Shown here piece after piece: positions 45,813 to 58,253 of a DNA stretch of 64,000 nucleotides; position 1 is the first letter of the stretch; every line of letters starts with the position of its first letter. The stretch is from an uncultured Prevotellaceae bacterium. GTDB taxonomy: Bacteria > Bacteroidota > Bacteroidia > Bacteroidales > Muribaculaceae. The notes beneath the pieces are model-generated. The model ran no database searches. It was not told the origin of the DNA and worked only from the letters and a program-made list of their open reading frames with translations. The stretch covers positions 37,798 through 101,797 of the forward strand of contig ONGE01000006.1 of assembly GCA_900317325.1 (NCBI GenBank). The letters are read 5' to 3'. A program made the position numbers and the translations under genes.

Positions 45813-45850
45813 TAAATTTGCGTTCACCATTATTCCCAAAATGGGAATAA
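45813..45850 (+). promoter_or_regulatory. hsdR promoter with palindromic operator
   Basis: TAAATTTG (45813-45820) is followed at the likely start of transcription by a perfect inverted repeat, TTATTCCCA-N3-TGGGAATAA (45830-45850). A repressor or a 5' hairpin at this place would control the whole hsd operon. Confidence 0.55.
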
Positions 45851-45975
45851 ACCTGCCAAAGACCGTTGAACAACGATATATAGCAAACTCCTCTGCGGTT
45901 ATATAGGCTTTGGTCGGCCTGCAGGGACTGCACTGGAGTTTGTTTTTTAATATAGGAACTTCTCATAATTCTATT

Positions 45976-50138
<4,163 letters not shown>

Positions 50139-50142
50139 ACAC

Positions 50143-51453
50143 ATGGATACCAAACAACTGCGTCAAAAGATATTAGATCTGGCAATTCGTGGGAAACTTG
50201 TGCCTCAAGATCCAAACGATGAGCCTGCAAGCGTTCTGCTGGAGCGCGTCAAAGCTGAGAAAGAACGCCTTATCGCAGAGGGCAAAATCAAACGCTCGAA
50301 AAAGTCGGCCGCATCTTCTGATAAGCCGCATTATCCGTTTGAGATTCCTAACACCTGGGTATGGACTACTCTTGGGGAATTATTTTTTCTACAGGCCGGA
50401 AAAAACATAACAGCAGATAAGATTAACTATGAAAAAAATGATGTATATAGGTACCCCTGTTATGGCGGAAACGGCATAAGGGGTTATGTTGTTCACTATA
50501 ATAAATCAGGAAAATATCCCATAGTCGGCAGACAAGGTGCATTGTGTGGTAATCTTAATTATGCTGAAGGAAAGTTTTATGCTACTGAACATGCTGTGCC
50601 TGTCAAAACATTTGCAGAAACGATACCCTATTTGGCTTTCTTATTTCTTAAACAAATTAATCTAAACCAATACGCAACAGCTACAGCACAACCGGGACTA
50701 TCAGTTAATAAAATACTTGACGTGCCAATTCCTCTACCACCCAAAGAAGAGCAGGTAAGAATTGTTCAAGAGGTATTAAAGCTTGAAGCTATTGTGGAAT
50801 CAATAGAGACCAATAAAGAAGAACTATTTGAGTCGCTTTCTAAAGTAAAGTCAACTATTCTTGAGTACGCGATAAGTGGTAAACTTGTGCCGCAAAATCC
50901 GGCTGACGAGCCAGCAGTGGACTTGCTTAAGCGAATCAGCCCCAATGCTGTTGTATCTACTGATACATCGCATTATGGGCAATTACCTAATGGATGGTGC
51001 TACACGACAATGAATTATATTTGTCAACTATATGACGGCGAAAAAATTGAGGATATGGAACTAATCAACCTTGACGCAAAGTATCTGAGAGGGAAAAGCG
51101 AAGGAAACACCCTTAATAAAGGGCGTTTTGTCCCAGAGAAGATGACAATGATACTCGTGGATGGGGAGAACTCTGGAGAGATTTTCACTGCACCCATAGA
51201 CGGTTATCAAGGCAGCACATTCAAATTGCTCGAAATCAGCGAAGAAATGAATGCTGAATATGTGAAGATGATAATTAGGATTTACCAAAAACGTCTGCGA
51301 GACAATAAAGTGGGTTCTGCAATTCCCCACCTTAATAAGAAATTGTTCAGAGAAATCCTCGTACCTGTGCCACCCATTGCTGAACAAACAAGAATTGTGG
51401 GACGCACAAATCAATTGATGTCAAAAATAACAGAACTTACTGAGGCTTTATAA
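50143..51453 (+). CDS. hsdS: Type I restriction enzyme, S subunit (expressed copy)
   Basis: The 436-residue specificity subunit has a fixed N-terminal helix (1-58, MDTKQLRQKILDLAIRGKL), TRD1 starting at KPHYPFEIP, a central conserved helix region (about 215-270, ending TDTSHYGQ), TRD2, and a distal helix. It decides the DNA target of the complex. Both TRD starts lie in long inverted repeats shared with silent cassettes to the right: 22 bp at 50321-50342 and 28 bp at 50950-50977. The expressed TRDs can therefore be exchanged by inversion. Confidence 0.95.
   Translation: MDTKQLRQKILDLAIRGKLVPQDPNDEPASVLLERVKAEKERLIAEGKIKRSKKSAASSDKPHYPFEIPNTWVWTTLGELFFLQAGKNITADKINYEKNDVYRYPCYGGNGIRGYVVHYNKSGKYPIVGRQGALCGNLNYAEGKFYATEHAVPVKTFAETIPYLAFLFLKQINLNQYATATAQPGLSVNKILDVPIPLPPKEEQVRIVQEVLKLEAIVESIETNKEELFESLSKVKSTILEYAISGKLVPQNPADEPAVDLLKRISPNAVVSTDTSHYGQLPNGWCYTTMNYICQLYDGEKIEDMELINLDAKYLRGKSEGNTLNKGRFVPEKMTMILVDGENSGEIFTAPIDGYQGSTFKLLEISEEMNAEYVKMIIRIYQKRLRDNKVGSAIPHLNKKLFREILVPVPPIAEQTRIVGRTNQLMSKITELTEAL
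50321..50342 (+). repeat. Inverted repeat A (TRD1 boundary), active copy
   Basis: A 22-bp sequence containing CGCATTAT is repeated exactly, inverted, at 54007-54028 in the silent hsdS. It encodes the residues around KPHYPF. Confidence 0.85.
50950..50977 (+). repeat. Inverted repeat B (TRD2 boundary), active copy
   Basis: A 28-bp sequence ending CATCGCATTATG is repeated exactly, inverted, at 53324-53351. A shorter 13-bp form, TACATCGCATTAT, is found inverted at 51922-51934. It encodes VVSTDTSHY. Confidence 0.85.
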
Positions 51454-51940
51454 GGCCTCAGCAATATCATCAATTCTATTATTGATGCGTTCAATAGCAT
51501 CAGCAATGCGGCATTGTTCATTATAGGGAGGTAAGGGAATATCCAGTTTGGAATACTCTGATATCCAATATCGCTTGTGGGTTTTACCCACTAAGCGAGT
51601 TATAGACATGAAGTAATAGACATATCTGATATTTACCCCATTCTTAACATGAAGTATCTTCATGGCGGACGATTTAACCTTAAAGGGGAAATCGACATAC
51701 TTTGAGTCAGTTGTGAAATCATCAAATATGATTACTGGCACTTTATTGAACACACCAGCAGTTTCTTTTGTATGGCCTATAACAAACGATTTACCGGCTG
51801 TTAACACTGGCGTTTTATAAGCATCGTTATAATCAGTAGATTCAACTATATATCGTTGCGGTTGCTCATATTCAACAATATCTTCTAACTTGCAAACGCA
51901 CCATCCTTGCGGCAGGTGCTGATAATGCGATGTAGGAAAT
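51448..51940 (-). pseudogene. Silent hsdS cassette with one TRD
   Basis: An open frame without a start runs from TSHYQHLPQGW to a normal HsdS C terminus (RINNRIDDIAEAL). It is equal in extent to TRD2 plus the distal helix of hsdS and lies in the opposite direction. Its 3' end overlaps the hsdS stop by 6 nt in a palindromic stretch (51439-51462). It is not expressed as it stands, but inversion through the 13-bp CATCGCATTAT-type repeat would join it to hsdS in frame. Confidence 0.8.
51922..51934 (-). repeat. Short inverted repeat B at the silent TRD2 cassette
   Basis: On the minus strand TACATCGCATTAT matches 13 bp inside repeat B of hsdS. The frame through SHY is kept. Confidence 0.75.
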
Positions 51941-51979
51941 GTTTATTTTGTTACCGCTTTTTATTAAAACTAAGTTTTT

Positions 51980-52783
51980 ATGGTAACAAAATTCAAAAGA
52001 TTCCTTGACAAGCAGAACTTGTCGAACAACACCGTTACGTCCTACATGTGGACGGTACGCTATTTCCTATCGCATTATGATGGGGTGACGTGCAAGAACC
52101 TTTTGGCTTACAAAGGGTATCTGGTAGAAACGTTCAAGCCACAAACTGTAAACCTGCGTTTACAAGGGATGAACAAGTATCTTGAGTTCCTGAAACTCGA
52201 CAAACTGAAAATGAAGTTTGTCAAGGTTCAGCAAAAGAACTTCCTGGAGAACGTGATCAGCAATGCTGATTACAAGTTTCTTAAAACCAAGCTCAAAGCT
52301 GATGGCTACGAAGATTGGTATTTTGTTGTTTGGTTTCTCACTGCTACTGGAGCGCGTGTCAGTGAGTTGGTACAAATCAAAGCCGAACATGTTCAGATCG
52401 GTTACCTGGACATCTACTCTAAAGGTGGCAAGTTGCGGCGCTTATACATTCCGAAGAACTTGCGAACAGAAGCCATGAGATGGCTTGAAAAACGCAATCA
52501 AACTTCGGGCTATTTGTTCCTTAATCGTTTTGGTCAGCGCATTACAACTCGTGGTATAGCTCAGCAACTGAAACACTTTGCAGAGATATATGGCTTAAAT
52601 AGAGACGTTGTTTACCCACACTCGTTCCGTCATCGTTTTGCAAAGAACTTCCTTGACCGTTTCAACGACATTGCCCTCCTTGCCGACCTGATGGGCCACG
52701 AGAGCATTGAGACAACCCGCATTTACTTGCGTCGGACAGCTAGTGAGCAACGGGCTATCGTCGATAAGATCGTAAACTGGTAA
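51980..52783 (+). CDS. Tyrosine recombinase (hsdS invertase)
   Basis: A 267-residue phage-integrase family recombinase with a short N-terminal SAM-like domain (about 1-85). Catalytic residues are Arg126 (TGARVSEL), His214-x-x-Arg217 (HSFRHRF), His240 (MGHESIETT) and Tyr249 (RIYLR). It lies between the two silent hsdS cassettes, as do the invertases of Bacteroidales phase-variable type I systems. It most likely recombines the CGCATTAT-containing inverted repeats. Confidence 0.9.
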   Translation: MVTKFKRFLDKQNLSNNTVTSYMWTVRYFLSHYDGVTCKNLLAYKGYLVETFKPQTVNLRLQGMNKYLEFLKLDKLKMKFVKVQQKNFLENVISNADYKFLKTKLKADGYEDWYFVVWFLTATGARVSELVQIKAEHVQIGYLDIYSKGGKLRRLYIPKNLRTEAMRWLEKRNQTSGYLFLNRFGQRITTRGIAQQLKHFAEIYGLNRDVVYPHSFRHRFAKNFLDRFNDIALLADLMGHESIETTRIYLRRTASEQRAIVDKIVNW

Positions 52784-53323
52784 AACTCAATCGTTGGAGT
52801 CGCGCTCACTCCAACGATTGTTGTATCTGATCAATCACTGCAAACAGTTCATCAACCTTTGCTGCAATCCTCTTTTGCTCGTTGAGCGGTGGCAGAGGAA
52901 AAACGTATTCATCAACATTTCCTTTATTGATTGAAGGCGAGTTGTCTCCTTTCATAAAAGAGTTTAAGCCATCAACCACATATTTTGATGTCATCAAATA
53001 ATAAAGGTATTTATGATCCAAACACTCTCTTTGCCTACAAACATAAAAACCTGTAGAAGCAATGCAACCTTCTTCCGTTACAATCGCAATGTTACGCAAA
53101 TAAGGACGAACCATTGAGAAAAGAATGTTGTTCTTTTCAGTGAATCTACTTGCTCTACTTGGTGCTTGGTCGGAAGGTAATACTTTTATTGCAGATACGC
53201 ATTGATTAACATTGTCAATTGAATCGATGTCAATGTATTTAAACGTATGCCCTGTGGGTCTTGTGCTTTTCATTGGCAATAACAAATCCTTACCTTTTAC
53301 CCATGCCCAACTTGTAGGCAAAG

Positions 53324-53351
53324 CATAATGCGATGTATCAGTAGATACAAC
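53324..53351 (-). repeat. Inverted repeat B, silent copy
   Basis: Exact 28-bp inverted copy of 50950-50977, at the central boundary of the silent hsdS. Confidence 0.85.
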
Positions 53352-54006
53352 CGCATTAGGGTTAACTCGTTTGAGCAAGTCCGCTGCTGGTTCATCAGCT
53401 GGATCTTGTGGTACGAGGTTACCATGGATAGAAAGATCAAGAATGATTGATTTTGCAAAACTCAAAAGCCGTTTTAAATCACATTCATTTCTCTGAATTA
53501 TTTCTACTTTATTAAGCCAAAGTTCTAGTTCATTAATAATACGTACCTGCTCTTTTTCAGGAGGAATTGGGATAATTAAATTCCGAAGATGACCTAATGA
53601 CACAGTTTTTTGAGCCGTTCCTGTAGCTATGCTATCACAATAGGATTGAACGTAATTCGACTGTAAAACAAATCTAATCCAAGATGAACTAGTTATCGTC
53701 TTAATTAATCCTATATGTCGCTGAAAACAAAATTTGCGATTCGTGTTAACTGGTATTACTATCCCATATGAGCCTGTTACAGTAAAGAGCAAATCTCCCT
53801 CTTTGGCTTTTCGAATTTCAGGCAACGCTTTATAGTAGCATTCGCTTACAAAGCGTGCTTTATCAAATGATATTCTACCTGTATTCACGTCTGAGATTAC
53901 AAGAAAAGGAATTCCGCTTGGAGCTTGTGGCGGAGGAAAATGGTCCCCATCTGTAACAGCTAATACAAAATCTTCTAATCTAATCCATTCCCAGGAATCT
54001 GGTATT

Positions 54007-54028
54007 TCAAACGGATAATGCGGCTTAT
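54007..54028 (-). repeat. Inverted repeat A, silent copy
   Basis: Exact 22-bp inverted copy of 50321-50342, at the start of the silent hsdS cassette. It is the outer limit of the invertible region. Confidence 0.85.
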
Positions 54029-54078
54029 TGAATGATACATTAATAAAATAGTTTACTTCAAAATGTTGAGTTTTTTAC

Positions 54079-54086
54079 TAACTTTG
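54079..54086 (+). promoter_or_regulatory. -7 box for the GIY-YIG gene
   Basis: TAACTTTG, 44 bp before the ATG at 54131. No TTTG -33 box is seen. Confidence 0.5.
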
Positions 54087-54130
54087 CCGAATAGAACAAC
54101 AATAACTCACGACAACATACAAGAAATACT

Positions 54131-54787
54131 ATGGCTGATAGAAAACATCATGATTATGGCATCGTATATCTTTTGACAAACGCCTGTATGCCTGGCATTG
54201 TCAAAATTGGCAAAACCACTCGCAAAGATTTACAGCAACGTATGAGAGAACTATATACAACGGGCGTTCCTGTCCCATTCGAATGCGCCTATTCATGCAG
54301 TGTAAAGATGTCACATGTTGATTTGCTGGAATCAGCTTTACATAACGCTTTTGACCCATATAGAGTCAATGAAAACCGTGAATTTTTCCGTATCAAACCC
54401 GAGCAAGCAATTCCGATTATGAAATTTGTTGATGGCTACCAGCGGGATGTTACTAATGAAGTTGCTGAAGCCATAGAAAGCGAGTTGACTGATAATGATC
54501 GTATCGCAAAGCAGAAGGCGCGCCCCCGTCGTCCACCGCTCAATTTCTATGAAATGGGATTACATGATGGAGACACGCTTGTTTATACTGAAGACCCCAG
54601 TGTGATAGCTGAAGTGGTAGGGCCAAAGAAAGTTCGTTTTCAGGATGAGGATGAAACATCTCTCACTGCCATTACCACAAAATTACGCAACTCAAAAAAC
54701 TCAATACAACCTACTCCTTGGTGGACTTATGAAGGCCGGAACCTTTCAGATATCTATAATGAGACCTATCCTTTCGAAGAAGAATAA
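54131..54787 (+). CDS. GIY-YIG nuclease-like protein (T5orf172 type)
   Basis: A 218-residue protein. The N-terminal domain (about 8-105) matches the T5orf172/Mug113 branch of GIY-YIG nucleases: YGIVYLLTN as the GIY-YIG element, VKIGKTTRKDLQQRMREL, and a later LHNAFDPYRVNENREFF with the catalytic-type Glu. The C-terminal part (about 135-218) is a small unknown domain (GMHDG-like LHDGDTLVYTED), perhaps a restriction-type DNA-binding domain found in similar proteins. It could be part of the defence island, but its job is unknown. Confidence 0.8.
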   Translation: MADRKHHDYGIVYLLTNACMPGIVKIGKTTRKDLQQRMRELYTTGVPVPFECAYSCSVKMSHVDLLESALHNAFDPYRVNENREFFRIKPEQAIPIMKFVDGYQRDVTNEVAEAIESELTDNDRIAKQKARPRRPPLNFYEMGLHDGDTLVYTEDPSVIAEVVGPKKVRFQDEDETSLTAITTKLRNSKNSIQPTPWWTYEGRNLSDIYNETYPFEEE

Positions 54788-54882
54788 AGAATGTCGGCAT
54801 CAGATATTTCAAGCGAAGAACTCACTATGCGACGCAAGAACTACGACTGTTGCTAATGAATTGTCAAGTAACAATAGAATAA

Positions 54883-55653
54883 ATGTCTTACATTCTCTAT
54901 AAATATCTAGACATAAATGGCGCAAAGTGCATGATTGGAAGCCAGAATCTCCAATTCACCAATGCTTCACAACTGAATGACCCTTTTGATTGTCATCCTA
55001 AATTGATTGACTACTCGAATGTGCCTAGCTCTAAGTTGCATGGATGGATTCCAAAGAAATGGTGGATAGATAAAGAAGAAACCAATGCTCTCAATCTACG
55101 CAACAATACATGGCTCTGTAGTTTATCAAAAGTCAATGATTCATTACTCATGTGGAGCCATTATTGCTATAGTCACAAAAGTGTATGTATCGGACTTGAT
55201 ATAGACAAAGTGATGGAATCTGTACCCCCAATGTTTGGTACAAAGAATCTCAAGCCACTTATTTTAGATGTACAATACCAGGACATAATAGAACGCCCAA
55301 ACGCATATCATAGCGCTGTAGATAAATTCAGCTATCAATGGAAAACAAAAGCAAAAGTGTGGGAGTATGAACAAGAGGTCAGATTGGTCATGTTAAGCCC
55401 TTCTCCTGCGTATGCTGCTTTTACGGCAGCACAAGCCGACCATCCTAAGGATGAATGGGATTGGCGTGAGATACACCATTATATGCACCTGAAAGGCGAA
55501 TGTTTTGAGTCTATCTATTTTGGTGTTAGTATTGATCCGACAGAGAAAGAAAATATTATTCAATATGCTCGCAAGAAGCTAAATCCACAAATTAACCTTT
55601 ACCAAATGCATATAGATGACAATGCCTTTCGACTACAACCTGAAATCATATGA
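54883..55653 (+). CDS. DUF2971 domain protein
   Basis: A 256-residue soluble protein of the DUF2971 family. Typical pieces are LYKYLDINGAKCMIGSQNLQ at the N terminus, NASQLNDPFDC, LMWSHYCYSHKSVCIGLDID, and KAKVWEYEQEVRLV. Function is unknown. Such genes are frequent in accessory and defence regions. It follows the GIY-YIG gene by 95 nt in the same direction. Confidence 0.82.
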   Translation: MSYILYKYLDINGAKCMIGSQNLQFTNASQLNDPFDCHPKLIDYSNVPSSKLHGWIPKKWWIDKEETNALNLRNNTWLCSLSKVNDSLLMWSHYCYSHKSVCIGLDIDKVMESVPPMFGTKNLKPLILDVQYQDIIERPNAYHSAVDKFSYQWKTKAKVWEYEQEVRLVMLSPSPAYAAFTAAQADHPKDEWDWREIHHYMHLKGECFESIYFGVSIDPTEKENIIQYARKKLNPQINLYQMHIDDNAFRLQPEII

Positions 55654-55827
55654 TATGGTTGAGTATCTATCACTCTGCTAAATTCTGGCTTATCTATCAG
55701 AGATACAGGAATTTATAGTCTCTACTCCTCAGGGTTGATGTATGTTTGATTACCGATGCCATCCTCTGTTCCGTCAGCTGTTATGTCATCCTTGTCCTCT
55801 CCTTTGCCTATTCTTGATGGCTTTGAA

Positions 55828-55905
55828 CTTGTAAGGTTAGCACCATGAGCTTGTAAGGTTTCTCTATCTCTGCTTGTAAGGTTTGTGTCCTTAACATGTA
55901 AGGTT
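55828..55905 (+). repeat. Four repeats CTTGTAAGGTT with 22-bp period
   Basis: Copies start at 55828, 55850, 55873 and 55895 (the last reads CATGTAAGGTT). The spacing is 22, 23 and 22 bp, about two helical turns, so all copies face one side of the DNA. It is not a multiple of three. They lie in the 55654-56015 gap between two convergent genes. An open minus frame across them (55722-55913) is probably not a gene. Confidence 0.65.
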
Positions 55906-56015
55906 ATTAGCAAATCTGTTTTGCAAAACTACCAGTTTCATTATTAGCACTATTGTGTTCGAGAGCCAGTTTTGTGTACACCACTACTAAACCATGTTCA
56001 TTGAAGTGGTCTTGG

Positions 56016-56747
56016 CTATTGATGTTCCTTAAACACTTTATAGACATATGAGAAAGATTGATTTTTCAAATCATTTGCTGCCACAGCAGCATTAATATTT
56101 TCTTCAGCCCGTTTAATGGCGGTTTCCAGTTTGCCATCAGCACAAAGAGCAACGACCCAGGCTGGTTTGTTGATATACTTTTTATCTTTTAACAGATTTA
56201 TCAATTTCTTGTTTACGCCAGGAAAATAAGGCATCATGTGAGGTGTCAATAACCTTTGCATTTTAGTCCCACAACTTTTTATCAAGTCCGTATAATTCTC
56301 ATAATGAAGGAGAAACCAGTATTCTATGCAGGGCATACTTGGACACAAAACAACAGAACCATTATTAATTTCTCCTCCAATTCTTTCTAGAAATTCTCTA
56401 TGATTCTTTTGATTAGTCTTATTGCGGAACACTGCATCTAAATCAAATACACAAAAGATTTTTGCACCTACATTCTTTTTAATAATTTCTTTTATTCTTT
56501 CAGGAAATACCTCTGGGTAGCTAGCTTCGTCCCCAAAGTATTTGGGAATAATGTTGAACTTATAATTGGTGATATCATTAATGTGGATGAAATAGTAGCG
56601 TTCTGTATTTGTTCCACCACTAATGACAAAAGGGTACAAAGGTCCCATTTCCCTGGTTCCTTCGTCCATTTCAGGCACAGGAATAGGTGAAGCTTCAAAA
56701 TACTGATGCTGCACGACATCTTCTGATAAATCTCTATCTCCCATCAT
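56016..56747 (-). CDS. RloB-family protein (AbiL-like partner)
   Basis: A 243-residue protein of the RloB family, which has a Toprim-like fold. The acidic Glu is in SGGTNTERYYF (about 43-53), the DxD motif in CVFDLDAVF (about 99-107), and the family signature MPCIEYWFLLHYENY follows. Its ATG overlaps the ATPase stop (ATGA). RloA-RloB pairs were first seen beside hsd genes in Campylobacter, and the lactococcal AbiL system has the same two parts. A nuclease role as toxin or effector is likely but not shown by sequence alone. Confidence 0.82.
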   Translation of the reverse strand: MMGDRDLSEDVVQHQYFEASPIPVPEMDEGTREMGPLYPFVISGGTNTERYYFIHINDITNYKFNIIPKYFGDEASYPEVFPERIKEIIKKNVGAKIFCVFDLDAVFRNKTNQKNHREFLERIGGEINNGSVVLCPSMPCIEYWFLLHYENYTDLIKSCGTKMQRLLTPHMMPYFPGVNKKLINLLKDKKYINKPAWVVALCADGKLETAIKRAEENINAAVAANDLKNQSFSYVYKVFKEHQ

Positions 56748-58033
56748 ATAGTCGAGTTCATTGTGGCACCAAATCGTTTATTCCGGTATGCCTCGCGAAT
56801 AGAAGACAGACGGTTAACACCTCTAAAGTCGGTGAGTTTATACAAATCAGTTACACCTGACTTCTTTTTCTCAGTAAACCACACTGAATCTTTCCTAATG
56901 AGGTCATCCACCAGATCGAGCAAGCCGTCGTTATGTGTCGAGACAAGAATCTGTGATCTTGAAGGAAGCCTCAGATACTCAAACAGAATCTTTTCTAACA
57001 GCATCGGATGCAAAGATGTTTCTATTTCATCAATCGCAAGGAAAGAATTACCACGCATAGCATGATACAAGGCCGCCTCGATACCGAATGTACGCAGAGT
57101 ACCGTTAGATTCCTCATCATTGTCCGAACTTAATAGATAGGTTTCCCGTCCCCGCTCATTCTCGACAGTGTGCTCAAAATCCGTCCGATACTTTTTTATC
57201 GTCTTCTCCTTCTTTATACGCTCTTTCTCTTTTTCTGGTAGGCTTTTTGAAACCGTTACCATATCAACGAGTTCTTCAGATAAAGACTGATTGGTAATAT
57301 CAGTTTTCATATTTGTAATGTTAAAGTCTGCTTCACGAAGAAAATCGAGGATATAGGTAATCAATGACTGGTCGTTGGATGACTTTCGTTGGGCAAAATT
57401 TGTCAAATTGGTCCAAGGGAATATCGTCTCCATCACTCTTGTCTTCATCCATTCCATCGCTGAATCAATTAACGGAATGCTTGTATTTACTTGATTCCGG
57501 GCTGCAAAGAAGGACATATTCTTGAGACATTCCACACTTATTTTATCCCTGACAGTTTTGCTAACATTAACATTAAAGAAGCTTATAACAGACTGACCGT
57601 TTTCAAGGCCTCTTTCAAATAGCTTTATAGGTTGAGTTGTTTTATAATAATATAGCTTCTCCAAATAAACCTGATACTCATCTAATTCCAATTGATACCA
57701 ATACTTAGTATTAGCCACATAAAATACCAAATCGATTCTAGAAGTCTCATCTGGAGATTCTCTATCAAGTTTGAATGGGATACACCCTGTTTTATCGTCC
57801 ATGTCTTTCGGCTTGTAGAACCAAAAGTCATACAAGAAATTAAACACACTCAGCAAGTTAGACTTACCGGAAGCATTATATCCATACACGACAGCAAAGC
57901 GAAGAAGTCTTGTATTATCATTGATCTTCACTACTTGGGAATCTTCGGCAAACTTATCATTACTGGCCACAAAGCTGAACGTCACTTCATCTTTAAACGA
58001 AAGGAAGTTCTTGATTTTGATTTCCTGTATCAT
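56744..58033 (-). CDS. AAA ATPase of the AbiL/RloA type
   Basis: A 429-residue SMC/ABC-like ATPase. Walker A is GYNASGKSNLL (about 51-61), a signature-type region sits near LRTFGIEAALYHAMRGN, Walker B is FLAIDEIETSLHP, and the switch motif is ILVSTHNDGLLD. The opening MIQEIKIKNFLSFKDEV is typical of this class. Coupled by a 4-nt overlap to the RloB-like gene, it forms a two-gene abortive-infection type unit. Its own promoter is just upstream, with a very short leader. Confidence 0.87.
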   Translation of the reverse strand: MIQEIKIKNFLSFKDEVTFSFVASNDKFAEDSQVVKINDNTRLLRFAVVYGYNASGKSNLLSVFNFLYDFWFYKPKDMDDKTGCIPFKLDRESPDETSRIDLVFYVANTKYWYQLELDEYQVYLEKLYYYKTTQPIKLFERGLENGQSVISFFNVNVSKTVRDKISVECLKNMSFFAARNQVNTSIPLIDSAMEWMKTRVMETIFPWTNLTNFAQRKSSNDQSLITYILDFLREADFNITNMKTDITNQSLSEELVDMVTVSKSLPEKEKERIKKEKTIKKYRTDFEHTVENERGRETYLLSSDNDEESNGTLRTFGIEAALYHAMRGNSFLAIDEIETSLHPMLLEKILFEYLRLPSRSQILVSTHNDGLLDLVDDLIRKDSVWFTEKKKSGVTDLYKLTDFRGVNRLSSIREAYRNKRFGATMNSTI

Positions 58034-58055
58034 AGCACAAAAGTATTTGAGACTG

Positions 58056-58086
58056 CAAAAATAATATAAAATCCCGAGAAAACAAA
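58056..58086 (-). promoter_or_regulatory. Promoter of the ATPase/RloB operon
   Basis: On the minus strand TTTG (58083-58086) and TATTTTTG (58056-58063) are 19 bp apart, and the leader is only about 16 nt. An imperfect inverted repeat (58086-58104 with 58116-58134, ATTCTATTT at its base) touches the -33 box. It may be an operator, or the terminator of the TIR operon upstream. Confidence 0.6.
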
Positions 58087-58253
58087 TTCTATTTCAAAAA
58101 ATTGACTATTTTCTGCATTTTTTCAAAATAGAATCTGATATTTTCGTGAAAATAAAATCACATAATTCTCTTTGGAACGACTTGCCGCCCCTTAATAATA
58201 CAGTAGCTCAGAAACCACTATTTCCAAACTATTCTTATAGAAGCGCAATACAA

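Larger units (their letters stand above)
52806..54028 (-). pseudogene. Silent hsdS cassette with two TRDs
   Basis: The open frame begins inside repeat A (NKPHYPFEIPDSW) and continues through TRD1, the central helix (VSTDTSHYALP), TRD2 and a normal C terminus (AVIDQIQQSLE). It lacks the fixed first 58 codons and a proper start, although GTG 53888 lies inside it. It faces the opposite way from hsdS and is a donor of alternative TRDs. Inversion through repeat A would swap both TRDs, and through repeat B only the second. Confidence 0.88.

Noticed and set aside
53886-53888. GTG start giving a 360-residue HsdS-like protein
   Set aside because: The frame continues upstream through the TRD1 boundary without a stop. 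It is the middle of a silent cassette, not a translation start.
55722-55913. Open frame of 63 residues on the minus strand
   Set aside because: It crosses the 22-bp-period repeat array, whose period is not a multiple of three, and has no promoter.
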